Below, one piece after another: positions 9,416 to 18,302 of a DNA stretch of 64,000 nucleotides. Numbering within the stretch: position 1 is the stretch's first letter; each line of letters begins with the position of its first letter. Under the pieces are notes generated by a model. That model was not told the DNA's origin and ran no database searches. It worked only from the letters and a program-made list of their open reading frames with translations. The stretch lies in contig NC_014315.1 of NCBI RefSeq assembly GCF_000143085.1, forward strand, positions 2,572,001-2,636,000, written 5' to 3'. The position numbers and the translations under genes are program-made. This DNA is from Nitrosococcus watsonii C-113. Its GTDB lineage: Bacteria > Pseudomonadota > Gammaproteobacteria > Nitrosococcales > Nitrosococcaceae.

Positions 9416-10807
9416 TTACCATTCGGCTTTCCGCATCCTGCCAGCATCTACATACTTTTCCCAGGTGGTAAGCTCGTGCTGTAAACTTTTTAACTTCTCC
9501 GGATAAATCCCGGCAAGGTTATGTTGCTCTGAAAGATCACTATCAAGAGAATACAAGGCTATGCTCGCCGGCCTTTCTTTCTTGGCAGGCCGCATGAGCA
9601 TTTTCCAAGGCCCCTTACGAACCGCTTTTTTACCCTTGCTGCGCCAAAAAACTGTTCTTTCCGAAAGCTTGCCGCCTTCACAAAGCAGCGGCAATAAATT
9701 AACGCCATCGATTTTCTTTTCAGGCAACGACGCGCCCGCCATTGCCGCCATGGTAGGAAATAAATCCATGCTCATTGCAATCTCGTCAATCACCACATTT
9801 GGCTGGATTTTTCCGCGCCAGCAGGCAATGAAAGGCACCCTATGCCCACCTTCCCATAGCGCTCCCTTTTTCCCTCTCAATGGACCCGCGGAACCAATGG
9901 CGGGGCCATTATCGGACGTAAATGCCACCAAAGTCTTGTCTTCTATCCCTAGCGATTTTATCGTCTTAATCACCTCACCAACGCTCCAGTCGATTTCTTC
10001 AATGGCGGCGGAGTACAGGAATTTCCTGGATTTTTTATCCTCTCCCTGGATGGCGGCTAGTTGTTCCTTGGAAAATCGTTGCGCGAATCTCTTAGAAACA
10101 TGCACCGGCTGATGGGGCATCGGATGAGGCATATAAAGCAGAAAGGGGTTGCTTTTATGCTTGCTAATAAATTGGACGGCTTCTTCAGTACAATACTGCG
10201 TCATGTCATCTAGATCGGGATTTAGCTCGATAATCTCCTCGTTCCTCATCAAGGGAAGAGGCGGAAACGACTTGCGCCAAGGGTGCATATCATGGCTGTA
10301 AGGAATCCCAAAATACTCATCAAAACCCTGTCGAGAAGGCGAAAAAGAGGGACGATCCCCTAAATGCCATTTACCTATCAGCGCCGTGCTATAACCCACC
10401 GCTTTTAACGCTTCTGCGAAAGTGATCTCTGCCAGCGGCATCGCCTTGGCCATGGCATAGCGTTGATCCTTTGGAATAATTTGAAGGCCCACTCTTTGCT
10501 GATAGCAGCCGGTCAAAAGCGCGGCCCGGGTGGGCGTGCATAACGGACCATTGCTATGAAAATCCGTAAATCGCGCCCCCCTTTTCGCCAAAGCATCAAG
10601 ATTGGGAGTTTTTATATGCTGATTTCCATAACATCCCACATCTCCATAACCCATATCATCAGCGACGATCAAGACAATATTAGGCCGCCCCCTCTCTCTT
10701 TCAGCAACTAAGGATAGGCTATCAATAGGCCAGGATAGAGCCATCGAGGCACCCGCAAAACCAAGCGTTTTTAAAAAATGACGCCTCGTATAGGTGTATT
10801 CGTTCAA
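9416..10807 (-). CDS. Sulfatase with Tat-type signal peptide
   Basis: A 463-aa arylsulfatase-family protein. The N-terminus has a twin-arginine motif (TRRHFLK) before a hydrophobic stretch, so it is probably exported folded. The metal-binding start of the fold (NIVLIVADDMGYGDVG) is followed by the sulfatase signature CTPTRAALLTG, whose Cys would become formylglycine. GKWHLG and TSDNGP are further family motifs. The predicted start is a TTG at 10807: an in-frame stop lies directly upstream and no ATG precedes the Tat motif. It hydrolyses sulfate esters and could remodel or recycle the sulfated glycan this cluster appears to make. Confidence 0.88.
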   Translation of the reverse strand: MNEYTYTRRHFLKTLGFAGASMALSWPIDSLSLVAERERGRPNIVLIVADDMGYGDVGCYGNQHIKTPNLDALAKRGARFTDFHSNGPLCTPTRAALLTGCYQQRVGLQIIPKDQRYAMAKAMPLAEITFAEALKAVGYSTALIGKWHLGDRPSFSPSRQGFDEYFGIPYSHDMHPWRKSFPPLPLMRNEEIIELNPDLDDMTQYCTEEAVQFISKHKSNPFLLYMPHPMPHQPVHVSKRFAQRFSKEQLAAIQGEDKKSRKFLYSAAIEEIDWSVGEVIKTIKSLGIEDKTLVAFTSDNGPAIGSAGPLRGKKGALWEGGHRVPFIACWRGKIQPNVVIDEIAMSMDLFPTMAAMAGASLPEKKIDGVNLLPLLCEGGKLSERTVFWRSKGKKAVRKGPWKMLMRPAKKERPASIALYSLDSDLSEQHNLAGIYPEKLKSLQHELTTWEKYVDAGRMRKAEW

Positions 10808-10973
10808 ATTTTATTACTCATTAAACCGGTTATATGCAGAAAAATATTATAAGCTTAGAAAACTCCCGTAGGTTAAGTATACTTTAAAGGGTGTTTACCC
10901 CGCTCGATAAAAAGGAGGGGGCCAGATTTCCTTGTAATCGCAACGCAGACCCCTTACGCCTATTCGCTACTTC

Positions 10974-11975
10974 ATGAATCATGCTTTTTTATTTTGCCTC
11001 GAGGCGGGCTATCTGGAACCCCAGTCCCTACTCCTGGCCCATTCCATCCGCCGCTGGGGCGGGCGCTACGCCTACTGTCCTCTTCACGCCTTCAAACCCC
11101 GGCAAGGTCCACCTTTAGCCCCAACCACGCTTGATGCTTTACGCACGCTGGGTGTGGCGCTGCATGAGGAGCCTCTCAACCAGGAGCATCGCTTCTATCC
11201 CTTCGCCAATAAAATCTATGCTTGCGCCAGGGCCGAGGAGATGCTGCAAGAGGAATTTTTGGTATTTTGCGACAGCGATACGGTTTTTCTTGGGGAGCCT
11301 GCCGCTTTTGACTTAAATCCCGCCTTGGATGCCACTCTTCAGCCTGTGGTTTTGGTGGGTCAGGGAAGCACCGGCCCAGACCACCCGCACGACGGCTTCT
11401 GGCGGCGCATGTATCAACTGGCGGGGGCCAAGCATGCGCCCTATGTCAACACCATGGAACGAGGTATTTCCATCCGCGGTTACTGGAATGCAGGTCTAAT
11501 TGCGGCGCGGCGCGAGCAAAAAATTTTTAGGCAGTGGTTCGAGATCTTCCAGTTATTGATAAAAGCAGGCCATATTCCACCCTCGGGCAATATCAATAAT
11601 CTGGACCAACTTTCCCTGGCGGCCACTCTGGCCCGGTTTCCGGAACGGATAGGCACCCTCGATTATCATTATAATTACTCTCTCCCTCGTCGTTCTTTTT
11701 TTCACGGCGCAATGGGTACCGCTGATCTAGACGAGCTAATTCATATTCATTACCACCGCTGGTTTAATCGGCCAGGGTTTCTTGAGTCACTGGAACCGTC
11801 CCTAGGACGAGATACTCTCCAATATCAGTGGCTTAAGCCTTTTTTACCTTTTCACCCCACCATAGACGAGCCCCTCCATGGAGAAATAGGATCTGAGATC
11901 TCGCGCACTGAACTACGGCAGCGTCACGGCACTTCCCGCCCGGATTACAAACTACCAGAATTAAAAGACAGCTAG
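10974..11975 (+). CDS. Nucleotide-diphospho-sugar transferase-like protein
   Basis: A 333-aa protein divergent from the sulfatase gene. It resembles GT-A glycosyltransferases: an N-terminal segment with SLLLAHSIRRWGG, and FLVFCDSDTVFLGEP near residue 95, where the D-x-D is the expected metal/nucleotide-sugar site. A later GYWNAGLIAARR segment also fits that fold. I cannot assign the sugar. A sulfotransferase gene starts 3 bp after its stop, so the two are likely one operon acting on the same product. Confidence 0.7.
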   Translation: MNHAFLFCLEAGYLEPQSLLLAHSIRRWGGRYAYCPLHAFKPRQGPPLAPTTLDALRTLGVALHEEPLNQEHRFYPFANKIYACARAEEMLQEEFLVFCDSDTVFLGEPAAFDLNPALDATLQPVVLVGQGSTGPDHPHDGFWRRMYQLAGAKHAPYVNTMERGISIRGYWNAGLIAARREQKIFRQWFEIFQLLIKAGHIPPSGNINNLDQLSLAATLARFPERIGTLDYHYNYSLPRRSFFHGAMGTADLDELIHIHYHRWFNRPGFLESLEPSLGRDTLQYQWLKPFLPFHPTIDEPLHGEIGSEISRTELRQRHGTSRPDYKLPELKDS

Positions 11976-11978
11976 CGT

Positions 11979-12956
11979 ATGGAAAGCACAGCCCCTTCTC
12001 TTCTCCCTAACCACCCGTTAGGACAAGAGGATCAACAGGATAAGGATTCTCCCATCCCCTTATTCATTGTGGGACTGCAAAAATCCGGCACTTCCCTGCT
12101 AAGCCGTTGCCTGCAAATGGATGCCGCGGTCAGCAGTCCCTTTAAGGCTGAGGGCCACGATTTTTGGGGGGATGTCCCGCCCTTTACCCCAACCGCCTAT
12201 CCCACGGGAACGCTTTACCAGGCCAAGGGGGGAAAACAAGGGCATCTGCTTGAGGCATCCGATATTGATACCACCATAACTGCCACGGTCCATGGCCGCT
12301 GGCATAGTCTTCCCTGCCTTACTCCCATTCTTCTCAATAAAAACCCTTATAACACCCTCCGCCTGGGGTGGCTACGGGCGCTATTCCCGCAAGCCCGAAT
12401 CGTAGCCATGGTCCGGAACCCGCTAGCCAATACCTACTCCCTGGCCAAAAAATACCTGCCCCACCAGGGGCGGGGAAAGGCGCCTGAAGAGGGTTGGTGG
12501 GGGGTCAAGCCTCCCCAGTGGCGAGAGATCATCCAAGAGGACAAACTTGAGCAATGCGCCCGTCAATGGCTGACCGTCAACCAGCATTTGCTAGCAAATG
12601 CCTGGCACGTGGATTTATACTTGACCTATGAAGCTTTCTGTCAACAACCCCGTCTCTGGCTGCAACGGATTCTACAACTTTGCCAACCCCACCGTGTCGA
12701 TCCACCGCCTATCGTGCTCCCCTTGCAAAACTGTGACGGGGAATATCTTACTGGCGCTCGCCTCCGCTCAAACAACCGCTATTTCCATGAGCGGGGCAAT
12801 CTTTCCCTGCCAGCCCACACGGTTACGGAGTTTCCACCACTAACAGCGGAGCAAACCCGCCGTATTGAAAAGCTGGCCTGGCCCCTATGGCAAGCATTCA
12901 GGGAAATCCAGAAAAGCAAAATGCCGCCGGAAGCAATTAAAAAGCATACCCCCTAA
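11979..12956 (+). CDS. Sulfotransferase family protein
   Basis: A 325-aa protein with the PAPS-binding loop FIVGLQKSGTSLLSR near residue 30 and the 3'-phosphate-binding segment ARIVAMVRNPLANTYSLAK near residue 140. The first 25 residues are low-complexity and probably disordered. It follows the glycosyltransferase-like gene by 3 bp. Its 3' end overlaps the convergent sulfotransferase gene at 12937 by 20 bp. Confidence 0.85.
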   Translation: MESTAPSLLPNHPLGQEDQQDKDSPIPLFIVGLQKSGTSLLSRCLQMDAAVSSPFKAEGHDFWGDVPPFTPTAYPTGTLYQAKGGKQGHLLEASDIDTTITATVHGRWHSLPCLTPILLNKNPYNTLRLGWLRALFPQARIVAMVRNPLANTYSLAKKYLPHQGRGKAPEEGWWGVKPPQWREIIQEDKLEQCARQWLTVNQHLLANAWHVDLYLTYEAFCQQPRLWLQRILQLCQPHRVDPPPIVLPLQNCDGEYLTGARLRSNNRYFHERGNLSLPAHTVTEFPPLTAEQTRRIEKLAWPLWQAFREIQKSKMPPEAIKKHTP

Positions 12957-13755
12957 ACAGGCCGCTAAACTCCGCCGTTGCCATTCGTGCCAGCACCTCT
13001 TGTTTTGCTTTAGCGGGCCACACCGTTTTATACCGACGGGCATGGGGAGCCGGGCTGACTATTCGGATACAGTTTTCCAGCAAGGAGGAACTTACTGGGC
13101 ATCCAAGGAAAGCAAATAATCGCTCCAGATGAGGTTTCGGATCCCGTACAAAATCTTCATGGCGCAGCAATAAAAATTGCTCCTCAGGCAAGTTAGCCTG
13201 AACCTTCAAGATACTAGAAGCATTGATAAAATAACGGTTTATCAAATGATCATCAATCATGCGTTGTTGCCGGTAAGCCATGGCGCTGAGGTTATCGAAG
13301 GGGTTTCTTATGACGCTCATGATATGCAGTTTTTCTGCAAAGCGTTCATAGAGTTGATCCAAAAGAGCCGGATTTTGGCTCAAAGCCCGGGATGTGCCAC
13401 CCCCTTTTTTGTCCCCGAGCACCCGAATACGCGTGTATTGGCCTTGCCAGGCATGGGGAACACAATAGCGGTAACCCGTATTCAGCCAACCCTCCGGGCG
13501 AGAGTTTTTGCTCGCATAATGTAAAATCAGGGCTTGTAGCTGATGAAGTGGCAACTCGCAGCGCTCGACCAACTGCGCTATATTGAGTTCATTAGCAATC
13601 ACGATTTCAGGATGGGCGTCCAGCAAGGCGCCCACCAGGCTATGGCCGCTATGGCCATGGCCCACGAACAACGCATAGCGTTCAACCTGATCAAAAAGAG
13701 ATTCAGGATAATAACGAGTAAGCTTTTGGATAGCTGCTACATCAACAGTGGTCAC
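12937..13755 (-). CDS. Sulfotransferase family protein
   Basis: Encodes about 272 aa from a GTG at 13755. The frame is open back to a TTG at 13830, but the extra AT-rich region encodes hydrophobic residues and looks more like upstream DNA; the start is uncertain. The PAPS loop is a variant: ALFVGHGHSGHSLVGALL, with GHSGHS replacing the usual KSGTS/KTAGT. MSVIRNPFDNLSAM is the second conserved motif and LLLRHEDFVRDP a third. The altered loop may change cofactor binding. The last 20 bp overlap the convergent sulfotransferase gene. Confidence 0.75.
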   Translation of the reverse strand: MTTVDVAAIQKLTRYYPESLFDQVERYALFVGHGHSGHSLVGALLDAHPEIVIANELNIAQLVERCELPLHQLQALILHYASKNSRPEGWLNTGYRYCVPHAWQGQYTRIRVLGDKKGGGTSRALSQNPALLDQLYERFAEKLHIMSVIRNPFDNLSAMAYRQQRMIDDHLINRYFINASSILKVQANLPEEQFLLLRHEDFVRDPKPHLERLFAFLGCPVSSSLLENCIRIVSPAPHARRYKTVWPAKAKQEVLARMATAEFSGLFRGYAF

Positions 13756-13833
13756 GAGTATACTATAAAATATATCCTTATTACTTGCAGGGATAAATAT
13801 TAACTTAAAGAACTCGATAATAAAGTACAAGCC

Positions 13834-14544
13834 ATGAAACTAATTATTTGGGGCGCTGCCCTTTATGGACTACTGCTTCCCGCGTCCGGTTTTGCTGCCT
13901 GCGCGGGGGGCACCACTGCTGCCTGGGAAACGGAAGATCCCGGCAACCATTTACTCGTCAACGCAATGGCGGCCATGAGAGGCAGCGACTGCGGTCTTGA
14001 GATCCAACTGGGCGGGACCGAGGGTCCTAACGGCAAACGCTATGTCCAGGACTCCACGCCCAACCAGGAAACCCGTTATCGGGCCCGATTTTATTTTGAT
14101 CCCAGTGGGGTTGGCATCGCCTCGGATGGTTCCGAAAAATTAAAATTTTTTAATCAACAGCAGCTTAGCCAGTCCTCTCTCCCCATCGGCGTGGCCCAAA
14201 TGAAGCTGAAAGGCACATCTTCAGGTTATGCCATTCGCGCCTGGGCGCGATGGACACGGCCAGACAGTAGCGACGGCAAAAGACGGGTGACCCTGCCTCT
14301 TGAAAACGGCCCTAACATCATTGAAATTGAGCTGATTATCGGGAATGGCAATGGCGCTTACCGAATCTGGATTAATAAGTCTAATGAAGCCAACCCGGAT
14401 TTTGAAGCTACCCATCTCAATAACGCCACCTATGGGGGTATTGATCGAATCCGACTCGGGTATCTGGGGGGTAATTTTACCCCGGCTGGAAGCCTCTTCA
14501 TTGATGAATTCGTATCTACCCGCTCCAGCTTCATTGGTCCCTGA
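13834..14544 (+). CDS. Secreted protein, possibly lectin-like beta-sandwich
   Basis: A 236-aa protein with a clear signal peptide (hydrophobic core then ASGFAA, cleavage probably near residue 22). The mature part is rich in beta-type sequence and aromatic residues (YRARFYFDPSG, YAIRAWARWT, YRIWINKS, GGIDRIRLGYLGG). This resembles the concanavalin-A-like fold of secreted carbohydrate-associated proteins, but I do not recognise a family. Two Cys near the mature N-terminus and one at about residue 50 could form a disulfide. An inverted-repeat element follows its stop. Confidence 0.65.
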   Translation: MKLIIWGAALYGLLLPASGFAACAGGTTAAWETEDPGNHLLVNAMAAMRGSDCGLEIQLGGTEGPNGKRYVQDSTPNQETRYRARFYFDPSGVGIASDGSEKLKFFNQQQLSQSSLPIGVAQMKLKGTSSGYAIRAWARWTRPDSSDGKRRVTLPLENGPNIIEIELIIGNGNGAYRIWINKSNEANPDFEATHLNNATYGGIDRIRLGYLGGNFTPAGSLFIDEFVSTRSSFIGP

Positions 14545-14557
14545 CCACGTATTCGTC

Positions 14558-14649
14558 GAGCAAGGTAAGGCGGGAAAGCGCAGCGCATCCCGCCGAAGTC
14601 GCTTCCATTCATAGGGGGCTCCACTTTCCCGCCCTACGTATGCTTGCTC
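14558..14649. repeat. Nested inverted repeat, possible REP/MITE-like element
   Basis: Between the convergent genes 13834-14544 and 14663-15478 lie two nested inverted repeats. The outer arms are GAGCAAGG..GGCGGGAAAG at 14558-14578 and its imperfect complement CTTTCCCGCC..CTTGCTC at 14624-14649. An inner hairpin pairs GGCGGGA (14569-14575) with TCCCGCC (14588-14594). The same left arm can pair with either partner, giving alternative folds. It may act as a bidirectional terminator or be a small non-autonomous repeat. Confidence 0.55.
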
Positions 14650-14662
14650 TATCGGTTCTAAT

Positions 14663-15478
14663 TTAAGGGATTTTTTGATACCCCCAATAGCGGCAATAGT
14701 CCGCCATTAGTTCAAAAACCTGTTCTGCTTCTCCCACTAAGGTGGCATTGGTTTCCACCTGCCATCGGCGGACACGCTGAGTGGTAATCCGCTTGCCATG
14801 AAGCTGGTATTCCCGTCTACCTCCTGCCGCTCCATTACCTAAAAACTCACCAATATTCCCTATCCCCTGCAAAGGACACTTCACAAAGCGCTTGATTTTT
14901 TCAAAAGCTTGAGAATCCTGGCATAAATCTTCATAGCGAACAGATAGACAGTCTATTGTCGTCGCTATTTCTAGTTGTCTTTGAAACTCAGCATTTAAAT
15001 CCGCCGCTACTAATGCTGGATTATAGGGCCCCCGCCATCGCCCATACCCCTCTTTCTGGCGGTAAAAAAGGGAGATATAAATATCCCGCGGGTCCCGACC
15101 CATAAGAATGACCTTCATCCCAGGAAATCGCTGATAATAGCACCGCCAGTTTTTGTGCCTTATTTCCTTGACCCCCCATTGCTGCATGGGTGGAAAGAGC
15201 TTGGGCAACAACTCTTCTTGCAGGGCAGTGAGAATAGGACGCTCAGTTCTGTTCTCTAACCACTGCTCCCGCAGCTGATCTAAATCAACCCCAAACGGTC
15301 TCAGCCTGTCGGCATCCCCTAATTTTAAGGAAAATTTATTACGGCTAAAATGAGGTTCTCGAAAGATAAATGAATGGGGCAAGGCAGTAAGCGCCTCGCT
15401 CAGCATGGTTGAACCGGTTCGCCGCAAAGCGGCAATATAAATAAAGGGTCGGGGAAAACCCACAGAAGAAGCAACCAT
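14663..15478 (-). CDS. Sulfotransferase family protein
   Basis: A 271-aa protein starting at the ATG two bases after the stop of the upstream sulfotransferase (MVASSVGFPRPF). The frame is open much further back, but that part is out-of-frame overlap with the neighbour. The PAPS loop is IAALRRTGSTMLSEAL near residue 17, and VILMGRDPRDIYISLFYR is the second conserved motif. YEDLCQD fits the third. It is probably translated as an operon with 15481-16965. Confidence 0.85.
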   Translation of the reverse strand: MVASSVGFPRPFIYIAALRRTGSTMLSEALTALPHSFIFREPHFSRNKFSLKLGDADRLRPFGVDLDQLREQWLENRTERPILTALQEELLPKLFPPMQQWGVKEIRHKNWRCYYQRFPGMKVILMGRDPRDIYISLFYRQKEGYGRWRGPYNPALVAADLNAEFQRQLEIATTIDCLSVRYEDLCQDSQAFEKIKRFVKCPLQGIGNIGEFLGNGAAGGRREYQLHGKRITTQRVRRWQVETNATLVGEAEQVFELMADYCRYWGYQKIP

Positions 15479-15480
15479 AG

Positions 15481-16965
15481 CTATGAAAAATAGGCAGCGC
15501 GCAGGTAAAGATAAAATTTTCTTAGCCGAGGGCCAAACCAAGGAATTTGCAGTGGCCAGAGCCGCCATGAAATAGGGCGGCGGAGCTTCTTTAACCGAGC
15601 TATGAGAACCTCCTCCGGCAGGGCTTCCCGGGCAGGAACGAGCTCCACCCCACCGATGGCGACGCCTACCATGCGCATATCCCAGTAATAGCGTTCCCGG
15701 CGCACCGTCTTGGCGACCCGAAAGGCCAGCTGGATATGCCTGGCTCTGGAGGTGAAAATATGCCGGGAAATAAAGGCCCGATAGTAACGGGGGCACGAAC
15801 CGCGACCGAAGGAACGAAGCGCCACCGGCTGGCCGTTGACGGTTAATTGCAGACTTTCCAGTATCGTCGGAGAAGCTGCATCCAGCACCAGAAAAGTCAC
15901 TACGAAATCTTCCGCAACGCCCAAGGGGAACGCCAGGGTAGACACCCTGCCGGGGCCAGTCCAACGATAGAATATTCCCTTGGAGGACGCCTTCTCCCGG
16001 CCGTGCCAACCACTTCCCGACAGGGGCTCGGCAAAGGTCATACGAATAGGCGCGCCTGCCGGGCGGGTTTGCTTTGGCCGCTGATATCGGTAATGGCGTT
16101 TCAGTAGCTTATGGAGCAATAGGGGATTGGCAATCAAGGGGTCCGGCACTACCTCCCCCGCTCTTGCGTATTGCCGTAGATCCTCTCTCATAGCAGCTAG
16201 CCGCTCCTCAAACCGCTTTTCCGCCGCTTCATAGAGCGCCAAGTCCAACAAATTATAAGCGCAAATCTGCGCTTCCAAGGCGGAAGAAAGAGCCGCTCCC
16301 TGGCGAGAAGCCGAAGGCGCTACCATTAATTTTTGCACGGGCCCCACCGGCGGCCAGCCAAAAGTCCAGGATAAAAGGGCCATGGACTCATCGAAACGCT
16401 CTACCAAACCAAAGAAAACGCACTCCTGAAGTACGGCAAAAGCCCGCTCAAGCCGCTCTTGCGGAGATCGATAGACCACCTTGTGGCTATTTACCCACCG
16501 CTTGGCGCCGCGGGCGGCAGAAAGTACCGATCCCCTGCCTGGCTGGTAATGCAGCTCGAAACCCAGGTTGTTCACTTGCTTATTAGTCACCGCCAGGCGG
16601 GCTTTGGGGTGCCGTAAAAATTCAGCAAAGCTCATTTTTCTGGATTTTACCAGACGGTGTCCCTGAGTCCCCGGTTCCCGCAAAATAAATTGATAGGTGG
16701 AGAAAGCCAAGGGCACGGGATGGCGCAGCATGGTTATCCGTAGTGGTGGCTGCGGTAAAAAACAATCCAGCCCCTTAGCCCCAAAATGTCCTCGGAACAG
16801 GCGGTAGCGGGGTAATGTCTCCTGGGGAAGCAACAAGAGCTGGGGCCAAAGTTGCGCCGGACAGATTTCATCCACATGAAAGCGAGCGTCCAGATGGGGA
16901 ATCAGGGTAGTCCCGGCGGTTTTAGGAATATGAATGAAATACAAGCGGTCTTGAGGCTGCAACAT
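15481..16965 (-). CDS. Sulfotransferase family protein with extra C-terminal domain
   Basis: A 494-aa protein, a close paralogue of the partial gene at 1-1063. The N-terminal sulfotransferase-2 domain has FIHIPKTAGTT (residues 10-20), RGHFGAKG and TMLRHPVPLAFSTY. The C-terminal domain from about residue 310 contains SGSGWHGRE and YRWTGPGRVSTL, shared with two other sulfotransferases here. The final 40 residues are basic and end with a short aromatic segment. It starts a run of minus-strand genes ending in the sulfotransferase at 14663. Confidence 0.87.
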   Translation of the reverse strand: MLQPQDRLYFIHIPKTAGTTLIPHLDARFHVDEICPAQLWPQLLLLPQETLPRYRLFRGHFGAKGLDCFLPQPPLRITMLRHPVPLAFSTYQFILREPGTQGHRLVKSRKMSFAEFLRHPKARLAVTNKQVNNLGFELHYQPGRGSVLSAARGAKRWVNSHKVVYRSPQERLERAFAVLQECVFFGLVERFDESMALLSWTFGWPPVGPVQKLMVAPSASRQGAALSSALEAQICAYNLLDLALYEAAEKRFEERLAAMREDLRQYARAGEVVPDPLIANPLLLHKLLKRHYRYQRPKQTRPAGAPIRMTFAEPLSGSGWHGREKASSKGIFYRWTGPGRVSTLAFPLGVAEDFVVTFLVLDAASPTILESLQLTVNGQPVALRSFGRGSCPRYYRAFISRHIFTSRARHIQLAFRVAKTVRRERYYWDMRMVGVAIGGVELVPAREALPEEVLIARLKKLRRPISWRLWPLQIPWFGPRLRKFYLYLRAAYFS

Positions 16966-17000
16966 CTCTGGCGCCTATTGCTCTGCTCGCTGGAGAGATC

Positions 17001-18287
17001 TCAGGCCAGGATCTGGCCGTAGGCCGCGGAGAGACGATCGGCATAACGTTCCGGGCTGAAATACTCAACCCGGCGATAACCCGCTTCAATCAAGCGCGCC
17101 CTTAAACAAACATCTTCCTGGAGCGACTCAATATGAGCAAAAAGCCCATCTGAGTCATAGGGATCCATATAAAGGGCAGCCTCACCACATACTTCCGGCA
17201 ATGAACTAGCATTGGAGGTAATGACTGGGCAGCCATGGCTCATGGCTTCCAAGGCAGGGAGCCCGAAACCTTCATAGAGAGAAGGGAAGGCCATGCAGAG
17301 AGCGTGGCTATAAAGGGTGCTCAAAACAGCAGAAGGCACATAGTCCAGTATTCGCAGGCGCTTGGACTCATCCTCGCCAAAGTAGCGCTTGGCCATCTGG
17401 AGTGGTTCTTCCCAAAGCCATGCCTTGCGGCCTACCACTACTAGAGGGAGATCATGCTGGAGCATGCTCATAGCCTTGATCAAAGTCGCCAGATTTTTTT
17501 TGGGCTCAATATTCCCTACGAATAGCACATATTGGCCCGGCGTCAACCCGTAATTCTTTAGGACAGAAAAAGACTGCCTTTTATGGGTGTTGGCCCTCTT
17601 CAAGGATAAGGACTGGTAGGTCACTACAACTCGCTCTTCAGGAATATCATAAAAAGCGAGAATATCCCTTTTCGAGCATTCGGAAACGGTAAGTACCAGA
17701 TCTGAATCCCGCAGTGCATCCCGCACCAACCGGTAGAAAAATTGTTTGTTATCCAAAGTAGTATAGGGCAGACGCAGGGGAATCAAATCATGGATAGTGG
17801 TAACCATCCGGGCCCCCCGAATACGAATAGGCACGGGCGTAGTGGCATGCCAAAGGGCAGGTGGCCGCGGAAATTTAACCCGGGTCAACCTGCCCAACCG
17901 CAAATAGGTCTGGTTGGCCATATCATAAAGCTGAGGCAAATTATAGCAACGATGGATAGCAGCCCCGCCCGAGTCTTCCATGGGAATAACCCGGGAAATA
18001 TCCACTGGCATTGCCCGTAGGGTGCGGCCTGCATGGGAGAGCATCCGCCATCCTCGCCAAAGTCGGGGATGGCGGGGAGCATGGTCCATGGCCTGATCAA
18101 ACAGATGTACCTCGGACAGAACTGGATACCGGCTTTTAGGCACATGCCGATCCGTCAGCAAGGAAACCTGAGCCTGGCACTGGCTCAAGGCATTGAGCAA
18201 GGAAAGCCCATAGGTCTTAATCCCAGAACCCTGGGGCAACCGAAGGTTATAGGTATCTACCAAAATTTCGTGAGTGGCCAAATTCAT
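17001..18287 (-). CDS. Glycosyltransferase family 4-type protein
   Basis: A 428-aa GT-B glycosyltransferase. The C-terminal Rossmann domain contains VLFVGNIEPKKNLATLIKA, then FPSLYEGFGLPALEAMSHG, the donor-nucleotide EX7E region typical of GT4 mannosyl- or related transferases. The N-terminal part has the GSGIKTYGLSLLNAL glycine loop. It lies directly downstream of the exporter ATPase (15 bp gap), as in ABC-transporter-dependent O-antigen and capsule operons, so it probably helps build the exported chain. Confidence 0.87.
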   Translation of the reverse strand: MNLATHEILVDTYNLRLPQGSGIKTYGLSLLNALSQCQAQVSLLTDRHVPKSRYPVLSEVHLFDQAMDHAPRHPRLWRGWRMLSHAGRTLRAMPVDISRVIPMEDSGGAAIHRCYNLPQLYDMANQTYLRLGRLTRVKFPRPPALWHATTPVPIRIRGARMVTTIHDLIPLRLPYTTLDNKQFFYRLVRDALRDSDLVLTVSECSKRDILAFYDIPEERVVVTYQSLSLKRANTHKRQSFSVLKNYGLTPGQYVLFVGNIEPKKNLATLIKAMSMLQHDLPLVVVGRKAWLWEEPLQMAKRYFGEDESKRLRILDYVPSAVLSTLYSHALCMAFPSLYEGFGLPALEAMSHGCPVITSNASSLPEVCGEAALYMDPYDSDGLFAHIESLQEDVCLRARLIEAGYRRVEYFSPERYADRLSAAYGQILA

Positions 18288-18302
18288 AAATCTGCTATAC
18301 GG

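Noticed and set aside
15479-16009. N-terminal extension of the 14663 sulfotransferase frame
   Set aside because: This part overlaps 15481-16965 in another frame, and the PAPS loop lies right after the ATG at 15478.
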